Below are positions 1 to 13,851 of a stretch of DNA of 64,000 bases, one piece after another (positions within the stretch are counted from its first letter, which is position 1; the number at the start of each line of letters is the position of its first letter). The notes under the pieces are model-generated. The model saw nothing but the letters and a program-made list of their open reading frames with translations, was not told the DNA's origin and ran no database searches. The stretch spans positions 682,001-746,000 of the forward strand of contig NC_057375.1 in assembly GCF_016906535.1 (NCBI RefSeq), written 5' to 3'. This DNA comes from Rhizoctonia solani. Its lineage: Eukaryota; Basidiomycota; Agaricomycetes; Cantharellales; Ceratobasidiaceae. A program made the translations under genes and the position numbers.

Positions 1-281
1 ATTGTGAAGGTGGAAATGGCGCGGATGGTTTCGGCCGGCCCCAACAGCAAAGTAATGGCCAAGGCCAATCTCTTGTTTTCGATGCCGAACATGACGCAAT
101 CCTCGCCCTTATGCGCTGGGTCGAGAACGGTACCGCCCCGAACCAAATCATTAGTGCGAAATACGTGGATAATGACAAGAGTCAAGGCGTCGAATTCACA
201 AGGCTCTTGTGCCCTTACCCACAAGAGGGCAAGTATGTCAGTGGGGATGTGAATAATTCGACCAGCTACGTTTGCGAGTAG
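1..281 (+). CDS. Tannase/feruloyl esterase family, C-terminal part (5' truncated by window)
   Basis: The reading frame that starts at base 3 is open from the window edge to TAG at 279-281 (92 codons). It begins CEGGNGADGFG and continues with ILALMRWVENGTAPNQII. This is the C-terminal signature of fungal tannases and feruloyl esterases (secreted alpha/beta hydrolases that cleave ferulate or gallate esters of plant polymers). In this family the Cys at the very start pairs with a Cys next to the nucleophile (CS-D-HC motif), and the catalytic His lies immediately upstream, so it is just outside the window. The rest of the gene, including the Ser and Asp of the triad and the signal peptide, is missing. 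The end is intact: four Cys remain in the visible part and the last residues are SYVCE. The family call is fairly sure; the substrate (ferulate or tannin) cannot be told. Confidence 0.8.
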   Translation, partial: CEGGNGADGFGRPQQQSNGQGQSLVFDAEHDAILALMRWVENGTAPNQIISAKYVDNDKSQGVEFTRLLCPYPQEGKYVSGDVNNSTSYVCE

Positions 282-1008
282 ACAAATTTGTATCGTGTAG
301 CTACTTTCAAATGTTACTTATCGCCCTCCCAAGGCGAGTCTCTTGAATGAATTGTGCGCCCCACGCGGGCTTCAGTCTGGCCAAGGGAGCTAAGGTCGGC
401 TGAGAAGAGCTAAGAACGTACGATGGTCAAAGGCGGAAAGTCGGTCCGGTCATCTAATTCACATAGAATCGCTTTGACAAAACCCGCTCTATTAGTGCAG
501 AATGGATTTAATTATAAGTGAAATGGTTGACTTCCGGCCTATACCACAAGATTAGATCAGATTTGACATCCGAGATTATCCGCTTTCTGGCGAACCTTCC
601 GGCGGAAAACCTAATCTGGGCGAGCGCCAAGAGTCGAGATTCATTCCCGACTTATTTTTGAGGAATTGGCTTTATTTGTGGAGTGAGGCGACTGCGAACT
701 TGTCTGACGAGTGCTTATGTAATCGTCCAAGGGGCGTCCAAGGGACGCCCAAGGCTTGGCTTGACTTGTCTCCAGATAGCCAAACCCATCTGGAACGATG
801 GCAACGTGTACTCAGTAGCATTAAAAAAGAACAAGAATGAAACTTTAACTCCTAAACTGTGTGACTAGTCCACATTTAGCTATATGGCTATTCTTGTCTG
901 CTGAGTCAGCCGAGAATTTAGAACTTGCCAAGAGCTGAGCCGACTAATTTTGGCTGCTGTTGCTCAGCCAAGGTATGATGCCCAGGACAGCGGTGATCGT
1001 GGCCAACG
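282..1008. other. Intergenic, no gene seen
   Basis: AT-balanced sequence with stops in all frames. Around 730-760 a short stretch contains the repeated word GGGCGTCC/GGGACGCC, giving a small imperfect palindrome. Nothing here resembles an exon of a known family. Confidence 0.5.
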
Positions 1009-1015
1009 TATAAAG
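1009..1015 (+). promoter_or_regulatory. TATA-like box of the 1101-1660 gene
   Basis: TATAAAG lies 86 bases upstream of the ATG at 1101, a usual distance in basidiomycetes. It is followed by a pyrimidine-rich stretch. Confidence 0.4.
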
Positions 1016-1100
1016 ATACCGACTCCAAACCCCAGTCAGTCAGCCACCCCGCTCTAGAATCACCTCACATCAGCTTACAGCTACCTGCCAATCACATACA

Positions 1101-1660
1101 ATGGCCTCTGCATACGTTTCCCCACCTCGCTCTCCTGCTGTGGAGACCCGCCCAAGCGCACCCCCATCTGCCGATACGGTTTTTGCTGTTCTCAACCAGG
1201 TATGTTTGAATTTTCTATATGAAATTTTCACCATTATTGACTTTTCTCATAGCCTCCCCCACCCACTCTTCGTGAAGTGCTTGCTGCATACTCTGCCAAG
1301 GGAGATGGAGACCGCGAAATGCTCATTGCACTCCTCAAAGCCAAGGCAGCCGAGGACTCGCGCATTGCCAACGTGGCTCAACTTCAACAGCAAATTGTCC
1401 AGATGCAAATGACTGCTCTGAGCGCACATATGCAATCGCTTGCTAAGCGACCCCAGCCCACCGAGAACCGCGAGCGAAGGAGCCCGGTCTCTCCATCCCC
1501 TCCTGCCAGGCGGCCCCGCTCTAGCACCCCAATCCGCTCTCGGGCCCACCCCTACTCTCGTCCCTCTACCGACGACCACCCGTTATGGAAGGGCAGGAAG
1601 ACCTGGGATGTCAGTGTCAGCGACGAAAGGAGCACCAGTGAAGATGGAGCAGACTACTAG
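1101..1660 (+). CDS. Small conserved fungal protein, two exons, function unknown
   Basis: Exons 1101-1199 and 1253-1660 give 168 aa. The single phase-0 intron (1200-1252) starts GTATGT and ends CTCATAG, with TTGAC as a likely branch point. Residues 34-80 form a charged, probably helical segment (REVLAAYSAKGDGDREM, then ALLKAKAAEDSRIA) followed by a Gln-rich stretch (LQQQIVQMQM). The first 35 residues and the tail (Ser/Pro/Arg-rich, about residues 100-140) look disordered. There is no signal peptide or membrane helix. The helical core resembles a family of short fungal proteins with ALLKAKAxED repeats whose role I do not know. A Ser/Arg/Pro-rich basic tail suggests a nuclear protein; that is inference only. 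The exon junction restores one frame over a coherent protein, so I think the gene is real. Confidence 0.65.
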
Positions 1661-4365
1661 GTGTTCTTTTTCTTTCGCTTTCGTTTTCGCTTTCCAGGGT
1701 CTTTTTCTGGCGCATTGTATTTTATGCATTATTTGGTCTTACGAGTAGTGTATTTTATAATCCCTTTTCGTTCTGTATGGCTATATGACATGAACCGCAA
1801 ATCACAAATTTGTTATGAATCTCTTAGTCATTTGAAAAGTCACCGACACAAGGTCTTGGCTGCCAAGTGCGTGGCGACAAATTTGGCGCGGCAACCACGG
1901 AACACGAGGCAACTGAGCCTATACCGGCCACGGAACACGATACGTCGAGAAGCTATAGTCTAGACGGCCAGTCCCCATGAAACTCGAACGTTTACTGGGT
2001 TCGTCGAACCAGTTTCTCACGACTATCACAGCTCATACATCTAGACACAATCAAAGTTGTTCCAACTCGACACAAGTCAGGCAACAGCGAATCTCACGCG
2101 ACTGCGTGGTTATAGCCTTTGACGGAGGCGGTGGTCTGGACCTGAGGTCCTCGGATATAGGAACCGTTTAGGAACATGTCGCGAAGCATTCAGGATAATT
2201 TTATAGTACATATGGTGTGAATATTAGTACCATCTTACAATGTAAATAACTGTCTCTCATGTCAGGTTCCGCAGGACGAAAATAAGTGCTGACATACAGA
2301 TTCTTGCTACTCTAATTCTCCCGCCGGGCTATTGTTTGGATTTGTCGGTGTCGACGATCTGTCGTTTGTGGGTGTGATTAGCCGTTCATACCAGGGCATG
2401 AACACATAAACACGAGCTCAAATGCACCTTAAGCTTGAGCCGCATGCCTATTCGTATTCAACTTGCTTTGCCCTGTAGAAACGCATACTACGTATCTCTT
2501 GGCGTCGAGTTGCTGATCAAGGATCCAAGTCGACCAGGCTACGTTTCGCTGGAAAGCGAGTTGGGCCAAGGCAAACACGGTAAGTCCGTAAGGGAAGGTG
2601 ACGTGGGAGGAGTTTTGGTCTGCTGCCTGAAAGAGTTGAAGAATGGAGTCAGGTAATAGAGCATGAAACTATAAATCGAGCTACATGAATAGGATGAAAA
2701 GCGTGGGTTCGGAAAGTCCATCCAAAAGCGCCAATCTGTCAAGCTACTTAGGCCAGCCCGCGAATTGCTCGCCCAGCCACGACACAAGCCCAAATCGGAT
2801 ACACACGGTTTTGAAGAGTGCGAATTTTAGTTATTATTTCAGACAAGTTAACCTGCTACGTGCCTGTTGGAACACATGCATCATTCTCAATCTCCGTGTG
2901 TCGTAAACTTCCGATCGCCCGTTTTCTGTTTTGAGAATCTCTCACGCCTCACGGTGCAACCTATCATATACATTTACTATCGTTCTCGACCCAAGTCTTG
3001 GCAGATGCGTATCAGGACTAAGAGGAACAGGGAATGCCAAGCCTCGCTCGAAAGATCGGCCATCAAAGCCATTACCCCTAGATCTAGATTCGTCTACTAG
3101 CAGTTGTCCAAATCCAGCCTGGATTTGATATTTAGTTAGTCTAGACTCTGGCGGCTTACGGCCACCCTTGCACTCCCTCTTGCCTTGGAGTTCCATGCAG
3201 CAACATTAAAATTAAAATAAACATTCGGCTGAGCAATATCCAAGAGGAGACTTGGGCACAGGGAGAAGACTGGTATTGAACAGTTATAATAACGAACTCC
3301 TAGTTGATAAACAACACACATAATTGTTTTATTTCGCTAGACCAGAACACGCCACCTTCGTTGAGTGTGCAGGAAGTTTGCCTGCTTATGTGGTAGAGCA
3401 TTACGCCATCAACTTTGGTTTCGACCGCTCCTTTCCATAAGCTCGTAATGGCTTTCATAACGAAACAATACATATACATGTATGCGCATTCAAACTCGCA
3501 AGCGTAGGTTTACGCTTTCCGATAATACAGCTTGCCATGCTTCTTACGGCGGGCAATGCTTAACGTGGGACGAGTATCAGTAAGCAACTATGAGCGCCGG
3601 GCATCTTCAGGCAAGCGGTTGAACTCGTGTACTCAGACCTCGGGCCAAAACTCCCATTTGTTGGAGTTCCCTAACTAGTACATTGCTGCTGCCCGTAAGC
3701 TTGAATAGCACCAATAAACTGCATTTATTGATGAGCTAGGCAGCATGTGTGCCATTTTGAGTGTTTATTTTATGTATATGCTACCAGAAAAGGATAGACC
3801 TCGACACTAACCAATAGTCGAGGAACTGCTCGAACTCGCCGGGTATATGGTTCGTCATAGTACGCTAACCGGGGAAATCTATCCAACAGGGCTTCGCTTG
3901 AGGTACTCATTACAAAATACATCATTCAGTTTGATCACAATAGTACATGCTATAGTGAACCAGCCAAGTTAGAAATTCATCGATTTTAAACTCAACTCGT
4001 GCACGAATAGTTCTATCACCTGATACAAAATTTATCTTTCTTGAAGACTCGATCATGGCTCATTCGAGTTACCGTGATTGAGATGAAGCTGCGGGATTAG
4101 CACATGGGCATTGGAGCTTGGCTTCCCAACTCACATCGGCTTCTGCCCGCCAAATTGCGCCATTCCTCGCAACGTACATGAATAAGACACTTGAAGCGCC
4201 AGTATTAATAATCAATTTCTATACCATTGACTTACTGAGAAGGCGCGATTGAATTGGTCTTGGCATGTATGCGTGATGCCATACTGCCCGATCAACTGGT
4301 GCTATGGTAATGCTTCACTGATGACCATTGATAATCTACCGCGCCTGCATAACTTTACTGATAGG
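1661..4365. other. Long intergenic region, no supported gene
   Basis: The start (1665-1690) is a pyrimidine-rich downstream region of the preceding gene. Short open frames exist near 2435-2656, 2685-2906 and 2942-3196, but none is flanked by convincing splice sites or resembles a known family. This may hold old transposon debris; I cannot show it. Confidence 0.4.
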
Positions 4366-4373
4366 TATATAAG
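4366..4373 (+). promoter_or_regulatory. TATA box of the epoxide hydrolase gene
   Basis: TATATAAG lies 48 bases upstream of the chosen ATG (4421). The short distance supports that ATG rather than any further upstream. Confidence 0.5.
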
Positions 4374-4420
4374 GTACACCATCTGCGAACTTGTTCATTA
4401 CTTGACTATTCTTGCTCAAC

Positions 4421-6112
4421 ATGCGCCATACCTCTACTGTTTTGTTGTCCTTATTGGCCTTACCTGGTGCCGCCCTTGGGTATGACGTCAAGCCGTTCAA
4501 GGTCGACCTCAGCTCTCGTGTATCACATCTCAAAGAACTAGTAAAGTTGACGAAACTCCCCGAGACATCTGTGCTCGGGAAAGCCGGTGCTGGAACCGAC
4601 CTCGGATGGCTCAAGACCGACAGAAAGACTGGCTCGGAGGGTATAATTGGGAAAAAGAACAGAGCGCGATGAACAAGTTAGCTTGATAGTAACTTAATGT
4701 TAGGCATATAACGATATTTACCGTTGCGTCTTCAGGTTCAACCATTCTACTGTCGACATTGGGAACATGACTGTACACTTTATTCATCAGCGTTCTTCCA
4801 ATCCCAATGCTATTCCGTTGCTCCTCACGCATGGTTGGCCAGGATCGTTTTATGAATTCCATGAAGTTATCGGCCCGCTGAGCAATCCAGGATCTAGCTC
4901 AAATATATCGTGAGATTATTATTTTTTTTCTCTCAAGACACAAATGCACTGTGCTTACGCTTCCTAGGTTCCACGTAGTGGTGCCTTCACTTCCCGGATT
5001 TGGGTTCAGTTCTCCCGCCCCTCCCGGGTGGACGTTGAACAACACCGCGGATTTATTCAACACTCTTTTGACAGAAGTTCTAGGATATCGGTCTTATACG
5101 GCATCAGGGGGTGACTGGGTGAGTGGTAGCCAAAATAGTTCATGGGGATATAATAATAGATTTTTGATACTAGGGAAGTTGTTAACTTGGGGTCTGCACA
5201 ACAATCACGCCGACCATGTTAAGGCTGTGTAAGTCGTTCATGTTATCTGCCACCTCAAAATACTCATCTAGATCTTAAACGATAGCCTGTATAATGGCCT
5301 TATCCCTCAAACAGGCCAACTTATGATGACCTGAAATCAGATCCCCGATTCGCGGACAAGGTGGATAGCCTGACTGAACTACAGAAACAGCGCTTGCGAA
5401 ACAATTTGGTTTTTACTACGGAAGGGTTTGGGTATTTTATTGAACATTCCAACAGAGTGAGTATTGAATTAGGCTGCGTTTACCCGTGCAATCATCATAA
5501 CGCAAATATTTATGTCTAGCCGGCGACCATCGGTTTGGCTCTATACGATAATCCAATCGGCCAACTGGCTTGGATCTCAGATCTTTACTTTTACGGTATG
5601 TGACACATCCTGTACTAATTTAATGCTTTGAGCACCAACTCGCAGACATAAAGGTGCTGATCCATTGATTGGCGTGACGCACTCGACACTCGATAACAAT
5701 ACTATCCTAACCTCCGTTTCTCTTTATTATTTGACACGCACCTTTGAGACTACAGTCAACGTCTATTACCAGAATCAGGGTCAATTCACGGCTGTTTCAC
5801 GACACGCAGTCAATCGTGTTCCTATGGGATTCGCAGATTACCGCTACGAGCTTCAGTACGTTCATCCTCGTTACTTAAAACAGACGGTAGATTCTATTGA
5901 ACCAAACTAGGTACTACCCGGAATTTTATCTCCAGCAAGTCGGCAACCTGGTCTACCATTCAGGTGAGCATATCCTTTTGTGATCTTTGGATCGAAACTT
6001 ATCTTTGCTTCTTCAAGAACACGAGAGAGGAGGTCACTTTGGGGCTCTTGATAATCCTCCAGCCTATGTGGATGATGTCAGGACCATGATGGGACGTTGG
6101 TACAAGCCCTGA
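4421..6112 (+). CDS. Epoxide hydrolase (microsomal/juvenile-hormone type), secreted; three single-base frameshifts
   Basis: Opens epoxides to diols through an alpha/beta-hydrolase fold. Nine exons fit: 4421-4676, 4736-4909, 4968-5118, 5174-5228, 5315-5456, 5520-5595, 5646-5855, 5911-5963, 6018-6112. A signal peptide (MRHTSTVLLSLLALPGAALG) is followed by the epoxide-hydrolase N-terminal domain (DWLGGYNWEKEQSAMNK), the oxyanion segment HGWPGS, FHVVVPSLPGFGFS, the nucleophile block SGGDW (Asp) and the His block ERGGHFGALDNPPAY. The frame breaks three times, each needing one extra base: near 4620-4628 (before KDW), near 5176-5181 (after GDW-GS) and near 5646-5648 (before HKGADPLIGV). With those allowed, the coding length is 405 codons, normal for the family. 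Two of the three lie in short A or T runs. Either the consensus is wrong or the copy is a recent pseudogene. Alternative splice sites could hide two of the breaks but would delete conserved residues. Confidence 0.8.
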
Positions 6113-6872
6113 AATATCATGTTTCTTCGCGCAATGATCTTAGGGCATTGTGATTTGTCAAATATTTCTGTTTCTATCGTTCCAAGTCTTATGAATTAAT
6201 TGCTTCTCTCTTTTCATGAACTTATGCAACATTGCCGTAAGTAGTGCCACGCTGGAAGATACATGTATGCATGACTTGACTACATCAGGGCGTATTTCAT
6301 GTTATATTGAATGATACACCGTTCCTAGTAGGTAAATATATTGATTTGCCACAGATGGTCAAAGCCCTCTTCACATTAACTGGAATGTTGGGGCTGGTTG
6401 TGCCCTTGTCTATTCTCGTGAGTAAGCGTCAGAATCATCGCATGCGAAATCGACATCGTGCAAAGGCGCGAATCCCATGGAGCATTCGCGCCGGAATCCG
6501 CATATGAAAATGTGGGGAGGTGGTGAACCCTCCGTCCACCGGCCTCGTGGCGCGGCGCTGCTGTTCTTTGTGGAAAATTGGGACCTCTTGAAAACCCATA
6601 AACCAAGCTAAAAGAGGTACCTGATTACCTAATGAGGGTTGATCGACTTCCCAATCTGGCCAAATGTGGGGTTCAACACGACTTTCTTCACCTAGGTTAG
6701 ACCGATAAAGCGCGAGGAAAATTGAAGAATGGGTCAGCCCCGCATCTTGACTAAAATATTAGTGAAGTGCGTTGACGGGAGGGGGTAGAGGAATGAAATT
6801 GACCTAGGGCGAAAGCCGATGTGATTATCGTGATGTCACGACGCGATCGTCAAGCCGCGGATTCGTGGGAGC
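6113..6872. other. Intergenic; shared downstream/promoter region
   Basis: Lies between the epoxide hydrolase stop and the phosphoglucomutase promoter. A 66-codon frame at 6307-6507 has a hydrophobic stretch but no family resemblance. No RNA gene was seen. Confidence 0.45.
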
Positions 6873-6878
6873 TATAAG
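6873..6878 (+). promoter_or_regulatory. TATA-like box of phosphoglucomutase
   Basis: TATAAG is 90 bases upstream of the ATG at 6963, followed by pyrimidine-rich leader sequence (CCTCTGC, CTTTCTGC, CTCCTCCC) common in highly expressed fungal genes. Confidence 0.4.
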
Positions 6879-6962
6879 TTCCCTCTGCTAGCCCCAAGGC
6901 CGCAGACCATACCGCCTTTCTGCGATCTCCTCCCATCTACTCTACGAAACTACGACAGACAT

Positions 6963-8956
<1,994 letters not shown>

Positions 8957-9206
8957 ATGCAAAATACCTTTCTGTGTGTTGTCATGTAATCAATCTTTAA
9001 ATGTGATGTAATTCCGTAGTAACGTGATATAATTCCGCAGCCTTGATGCATGACTGGTGATCATCGCTACCAGCTCATTAGAGTAAGATGCCAAGGTTTA
9101 ATATAGATCTCGTAAGTGTAAGCCGTGGATTTTAGCCTGACAGTACGCCACGCTTCGATCCTATCTTTGCCCGCAATCATGCACCGCCTTAGCGAAAGCC
9201 TTGTAG

Positions 9207-9214
9207 TATATAAG
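9207..9214 (+). promoter_or_regulatory. TATA box of the four-helix membrane protein gene
   Basis: TATATAAG lies upstream of a leader that is itself interrupted by a well-formed intron (9265-9321: GTAAGT ... CCGTAG). The ATG at 9328 follows the acceptor by six bases, which supports this start. Confidence 0.5.
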
Positions 9215-9327
9215 AACTCTAGCGATACACGGTTTCCTACACGAGCAAGTTCTGGTCCACAATTGTAAGTAATACCAACTCAGGTCTCTTGTACAGTGCA
9301 TGATGCCAGCCCTTTCCGTAGTTGACA

Positions 9328-9923
9328 ATGGCTCCTAAACATTCACTTACTGGGAGAAAAGCAGTGGTCCTCCTGATTAACACCCTGCGCTTTCTGGTAG
9401 CACTCTATCTCGCTGTGCTCAGTATCGCAGCCATTATTATATCCGGATCGTCATGAATGTCGGAGGAATTATCGCAAGTATCTATCTTATCCCAACCACT
9501 TTTGTTCTCCTGGCGCTCGAGCTCGGCTACCTACGCTCTCACGCAGGAGTTATTGGGCGTATGCAGACCCTGCGTATCGTCGGGCTCCAATTTGCCAGCG
9601 CCATGATGACAGGTATCTCCTGGTACACCATCAAATTTTTTATCCCTTGCTGCGTTGCTTTTGGGATGTCCGTTGGGATAATGAATCTCGTGGCGATCTA
9701 TTACATACTTTGGGGTAGACATGCCAGGAAGATGGGCTCTATGCTTCTACCGAAATGGCGACAAGTCCCCAAGTCCGATTATAGGTCTGCTTTTAATGCG
9801 CGCGACGGAGAAGAGGATGCACTGTTGTTGATCAGGAATAGGTCTGAGACAGATATTGAGAGCGCAAGAACCAACCAGAGTTCATCGTCGCACGATGGTC
9901 CTAAGATTGTCAATGTTGATTAA
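9328..9923 (+). CDS. Four-helix integral membrane protein, unknown function, one frameshift
   Basis: Starts MAPKHSLTGRKAVVLL and runs through hydrophobic segments at about residues 11-40, 47-68, 85-105 and 105-128, then a hydrophilic cytosolic-looking tail (about 65 residues) ending KIVNVD. The frame shifts once at 9446-9453: the first frame reaches TGA right where the second begins with MNVGGIIASIYLIP. One missing base there joins them into 198 aa with four evenly spaced helices. No catalytic motif is visible. The layout resembles small Golgi/endosomal four-helix proteins (TVP15 or COPI-associated type), but I cannot prove this. The leader intron at 9265-9321 supports real transcription. This is the third gene in a row with a single-base break. 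Confidence 0.6.
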
Positions 9924-11865
9924 GCAGACCTCATATCAAACGAGCAAGACTGTAGATACGATTTGACCAATGTTACATCGAAACTATTATAATTAGACTA
10001 TATTGGTTGCAGTTATGTCAGCATTGGGGTGTGACATGCCATCCCAGATACCAGGTAATTGTTATCGATGTATTTGTTTATTTGTACCCAATCTTCAGCT
10101 GACATGATAAGCCTCACACCCCCGATAGATCCTGTAAGGTCAAGGCGGGGAGCCTACACCTCGACGTGACGGGCCCTGAGTGAGTCAAGTTTTGTACGCA
10201 GATTAGGCCTGGGTAAGGGCAAGTGGCCGATTGAGATCGTTCCATCTGGTAAGTTTTATGGGCACTGTAGCTCCAGGGGCAGCCAGTACCAATATGTCTA
10301 TCCACGTGTGTTGGCTTCAAATGGCAGGGAAAGCCTTTCGTAAAAGCCTTTCGTAAGTGCTCGATCTGTCCCTAAGTATGGTGGAGGGTCTTTCTGGTAT
10401 GGAATTTTCAATCCAAATGCCATATTCCAGCTTGGAGTTTCCCATTGTCAGTGCGAATGGGATTTGTGCGGGAATCATGAAAGGTAGGGCGCATATACGT
10501 ACTGTTAACTAGGGTATACAATTGAACAGCGCGCGGATAAACTAGTTTATGTCATAATAGCCCCTGAATCGTGCCACAACATGATAGTGGCAGTAGTCAC
10601 AAACAAGTAGGTATATATCACTGGCTGGTACACAAATAGATGTCAAGCCCTCACGTTGTCTGGACCTCTTGGCGTTTGTCGAGCTGGTATGAATAGTTCC
10701 TTTCCATCCTCCTCTAAGTAATAATGCTTGCTGTCGAATTCCAGGCATTGGTTTGCGTTGAGAACCCATCCACTATCCCCAATTCGTGGGATGTTCGTTA
10801 GGAAACGTGTAGCTTCTCAAATGATTCTATACTAAATTACCACCAACAGCCGCTGAATTTGAGGTGATAGATCGTAATCAAAGTATTTGGAGATACAATA
10901 TTTGCTGTAAGGATCGTATTTATAACCCAAGCAGGGGTTGAACAGTTGTACACCAGCCCCTATTACAAGCCAGTTTGTCAAGGGCGTAGGCGATTAGGTA
11001 GATGGTAGAGATGGGAATTTTACAGAAACCGAGCAGAGCAATGATCAGGTGTAACTCGTGTTATAGCGAACCAGGTTCATAGAGAGTTCATGTGACGGTT
11101 ATGCCGACTCAAATGAAGAGAGTTTATCATGTAACATTCAGTTTGACTAGGGGAAGAACCTCGGAGTTGTAACGTTGGACGAGGTCCCTCATTTTACAAG
11201 AGCTTTGGACTCAAGCAGAGCTCTGAAGAGCGCTAGGACTCGAGTGATCTTCACAAGCTTTCTTGAGACAAAAAATCAATAACTGTTATTGTGGACCAGC
11301 AGTGAGCACGATGCTTCTGGAAGTGACGCCGGGACGGAAGTATAGCGTGAGCTTGAACATGGGGGCCTCAGATATTTCGAAGATAGAGGCAGCTCACTAG
11401 AGAACTAAGAGAACCACTCTAGCCAGCTAGCGGTAATTTTCAAGATCAAGGTTATTTTCGCACGGTAGGTTGAGGGTGACGAAGGGTTTCGACGTTGGCC
11501 TTCTACAGCGAGACCGACATAATCAACTTTGACTGAAAGTAAGGGCAAGGTGTCTTAATTTTACAGTGCTTGAAAGAGAAATGGATCAAGATATCATATG
11601 GTGGTTGCGGGCACCTTCAGTAGCTCTGCCCGTGTTGGGGGGAATGGACTAGACCACCCCATTTCATCATTGGTTTGCAAGTGATTGCTTAGTCACCAAG
11701 TTGGATGCAGGTGGAGCAGCGTTTCAGTCAATCGCATATATTGATAGTTTCCTCGCCTTAATAGAGCATTTACCGTGAATCTCAACGGACATCAGATGAA
11801 TATCATAGTACAAGGAAGGTTTGTGTGGGTTCTCATGTACAACTATTGCCCTTGTTGGTGAGCAT
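9924..11865. other. Long intergenic region, no gene seen
   Basis: Converging ends of the membrane-protein gene (plus) and the SGNH esterase (minus). Scattered short frames occur on the minus strand (for example 10114-10320, 10542-10769) without splice context or family match. No repeats of note by eye. Confidence 0.4.
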
Positions 11866-13776
11866 TCAAGTCTTGATGCGATCGTTCTCTTGAAGACAAC
11901 GGAATTTGGGGGTGGCCTCCCATTCAAATGGGGTAGCACGAGCGGCCTGAGCGCAGTATATGAATAGTTTGGGGCATAATATAGGCTAATATCAACTTAC
12001 TTCATCCAAGGGCAGGCGATTCCAAAGCCCTGCCGCAATGCGCTGATGAGTTGCCGTACTAGGATGGAAGCAATCGAGGCTACTGAGTGCTGCAGTTGAA
12101 TAGTTTCAATCAGGATTTTTGACTCTCCACTTATCAGGATCTCACTTACATTCAATTGGGTATCGGCCAAGTGGAACTTCGGCAGGCTGCCATATTACTG
12201 CACTGAATGTACTTCTATTTAGAGATTCACTCAATATAAATATGAGGGGCCTACAAATCCGCATAATTCTTGGCCTTGTACTCCGCAGCAATTTTCTTCA
12301 AGGCCGTATCTAAATAACTCTAGCTTAGTGTCATATACGTGTCGTTCGGAAGGTTGCCTACTGTATTGATTTTGAAGCTTGTCCATCCGGCTGCGTGTGA
12401 ATTCCCCTGTCTCTCCCCCAAAGAGGGCGCATGTGCACTCAAGGTTATAATGTGTGACATTAGGGATAAGCTGCTGGCTATAACGAAACAGGGATAGGTC
12501 ACGAGCGACTCGAAATTAATACTGTTGATACACACCAGTATGGCTCATTGAGCGTGAGCTAAAATAAACCATGTCATTACCATTGTAGATATTCTGCTTT
12601 AGGATTTAGCTTACACCATATATTTGGGATACCTGGAAGACGCCGAACAAGTTAACTAGGGTGTTGGCTGTGCCCCATTCCCGTTAGTGCCTGAATTTAA
12701 TCCTTCTGTAATCCAGCTTACGAATGTTTTTCCGAATGTATTCCAATGTCTCTCGGATGTTACGTTCAAAATCTGACTGTGTGCCAGGACCAAGTAATGC
12801 ATCGGCTAAATGGTCGCGCAAGTGGAATTCATTAAGGTCAATATGTTAGAGGTTCTACGTACTTCACCTACCTGCCAAACACAACTGACACAGGTCGTTG
12901 GACCCGATTTGGAAGCTTAGGTACTTGAAACGATTTGCAGCAATCCCCGCTGCCTTTACCTGTGGCACGAGATAGTCTATATTTTTAGTGCTATCAGAGA
13001 CACCAAGGAGTCGTTCGTATACCAATAACAACTAACCTCGGACTTCATGGAGTAAGTTAGAGGCAAGGGCACCGCTTTGAGCTGCATTTAATTGATCGAC
13101 CGGTTGGTTCCATCCCACCTGTAACATAAACATGTTAGAAGAACGCATGGAAATTTCATAGATTGGAGACCTACCGGTCCAATAGGGCACAATGGTCCGA
13201 AACAAAGTTCGATACCTAAATTGACACCCTTGGATGCGCCAACAAGAGTTTTGTTATAATGCTTCAAGAGCTAATATGATGCCTTGGTAAGCATGCGTAA
13301 AATAACACGGGAAATAAGATGCACACATTTGGTACAGTAATTGCACCAGAATCGCCTCCCCCAGCATATGAAAGTCCACGAAATTCAACGAAGTTAAGTA
13401 GAATATTCTCTCTATTTATACCTAAAACCAAGAACTGGCCTGAGCATTTTGTGCGCAGAAACACTTCTGTGCGCAATCACACCTTGTGCAAAAGCCCCTG
13501 CAGTAATCGAATCTCCGACGGCCATTGCCACCGAAAAGTCATCAGGGCGTCTATATAAGATGTGAATCAGGCCCATTTGGCGACCATCTAATGGTTAACT
13601 TACAAATCATGTACATTTTTCGGAGGTGTAGTCCGAGGGCGGACCGAAGGGCACTGGGAGATGTCGGTTACATATGTACCTGAGTCCAGTTGTCGCTTAC
13701 CGGCCCCCAGGGGGCCAGCAATTGCAAGCGAGAAATAGGCCAGAAAAAAAAGAGGAATGCAGTATATATGTCTCAT
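11866..13776 (-). CDS. SGNH/GDSL esterase, phospholipase B-like, secreted
   Basis: Hydrolyses ester bonds of phospholipids or other lipids with a Ser-Asp-His catalytic set. Read on the minus strand from ATG at 13776: signal peptide with core CIPLFFLAYFSLAIAG; block I VGDSITAG (nucleophile Ser); FRGLSYAGGGDSG; HYNKTLVGASKGVN; LNAAQSGALASNL; block III IGSNDLCQLC; DFERNIRETLEYIRKNI; NTLVNLFGVFQVSQIY; a Cys pair ECTCAL; block V DCFHPSTATHQRIAAGLW (Asp and His). It ends CLQENDRIKT and TGA at 11866-11868. About ten introns of 45-65 bases are needed. One of them (about 12690-12745, read in reverse) removes an in-frame TAA and joins KNI-P-NTLVNLF. The order of blocks matches the phospholipase B1-like branch of SGNH hydrolases. 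I find no frameshift here, unlike the genes at 4-10 kb. Exact exon ends were not all worked out. Confidence 0.82.
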
Positions 13777-13844
13777 AACGGTGTCGGGCGTAATTTGAAG
13801 CAGGAAACTTCGTCCTGAGGCCCGAGCGATGGCCAGAGGGGGTG

Positions 13845-13851
13845 TTTTATA
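13845..13851 (-). promoter_or_regulatory. TATA box of the SGNH esterase
   Basis: Read on the minus strand this is TATAAAA, about 70 bases upstream of the ATG at 13776. Confidence 0.5.

Noticed and set aside
1247..1579. 110-codon minus-strand frame
   Set aside because: Lies opposite the second exon of the small conserved gene, whose sense translation is clearly better (helical, intron-supported).
4568..4620. A 53-base GT-AG interval in the epoxide hydrolase that would repair the first frameshift
   Set aside because: Its ends (GTGCTC ... CGACAG) are weak and it would remove a stretch that reads as normal family sequence; a one-base loss is simpler.
5846..5910. ORF end at EPN-stop in the epoxide hydrolase
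   Set aside because: This is intron read-through: a GTACGT donor at 5856 and CTAG acceptor at 5910 join ELQ to YYPEF.
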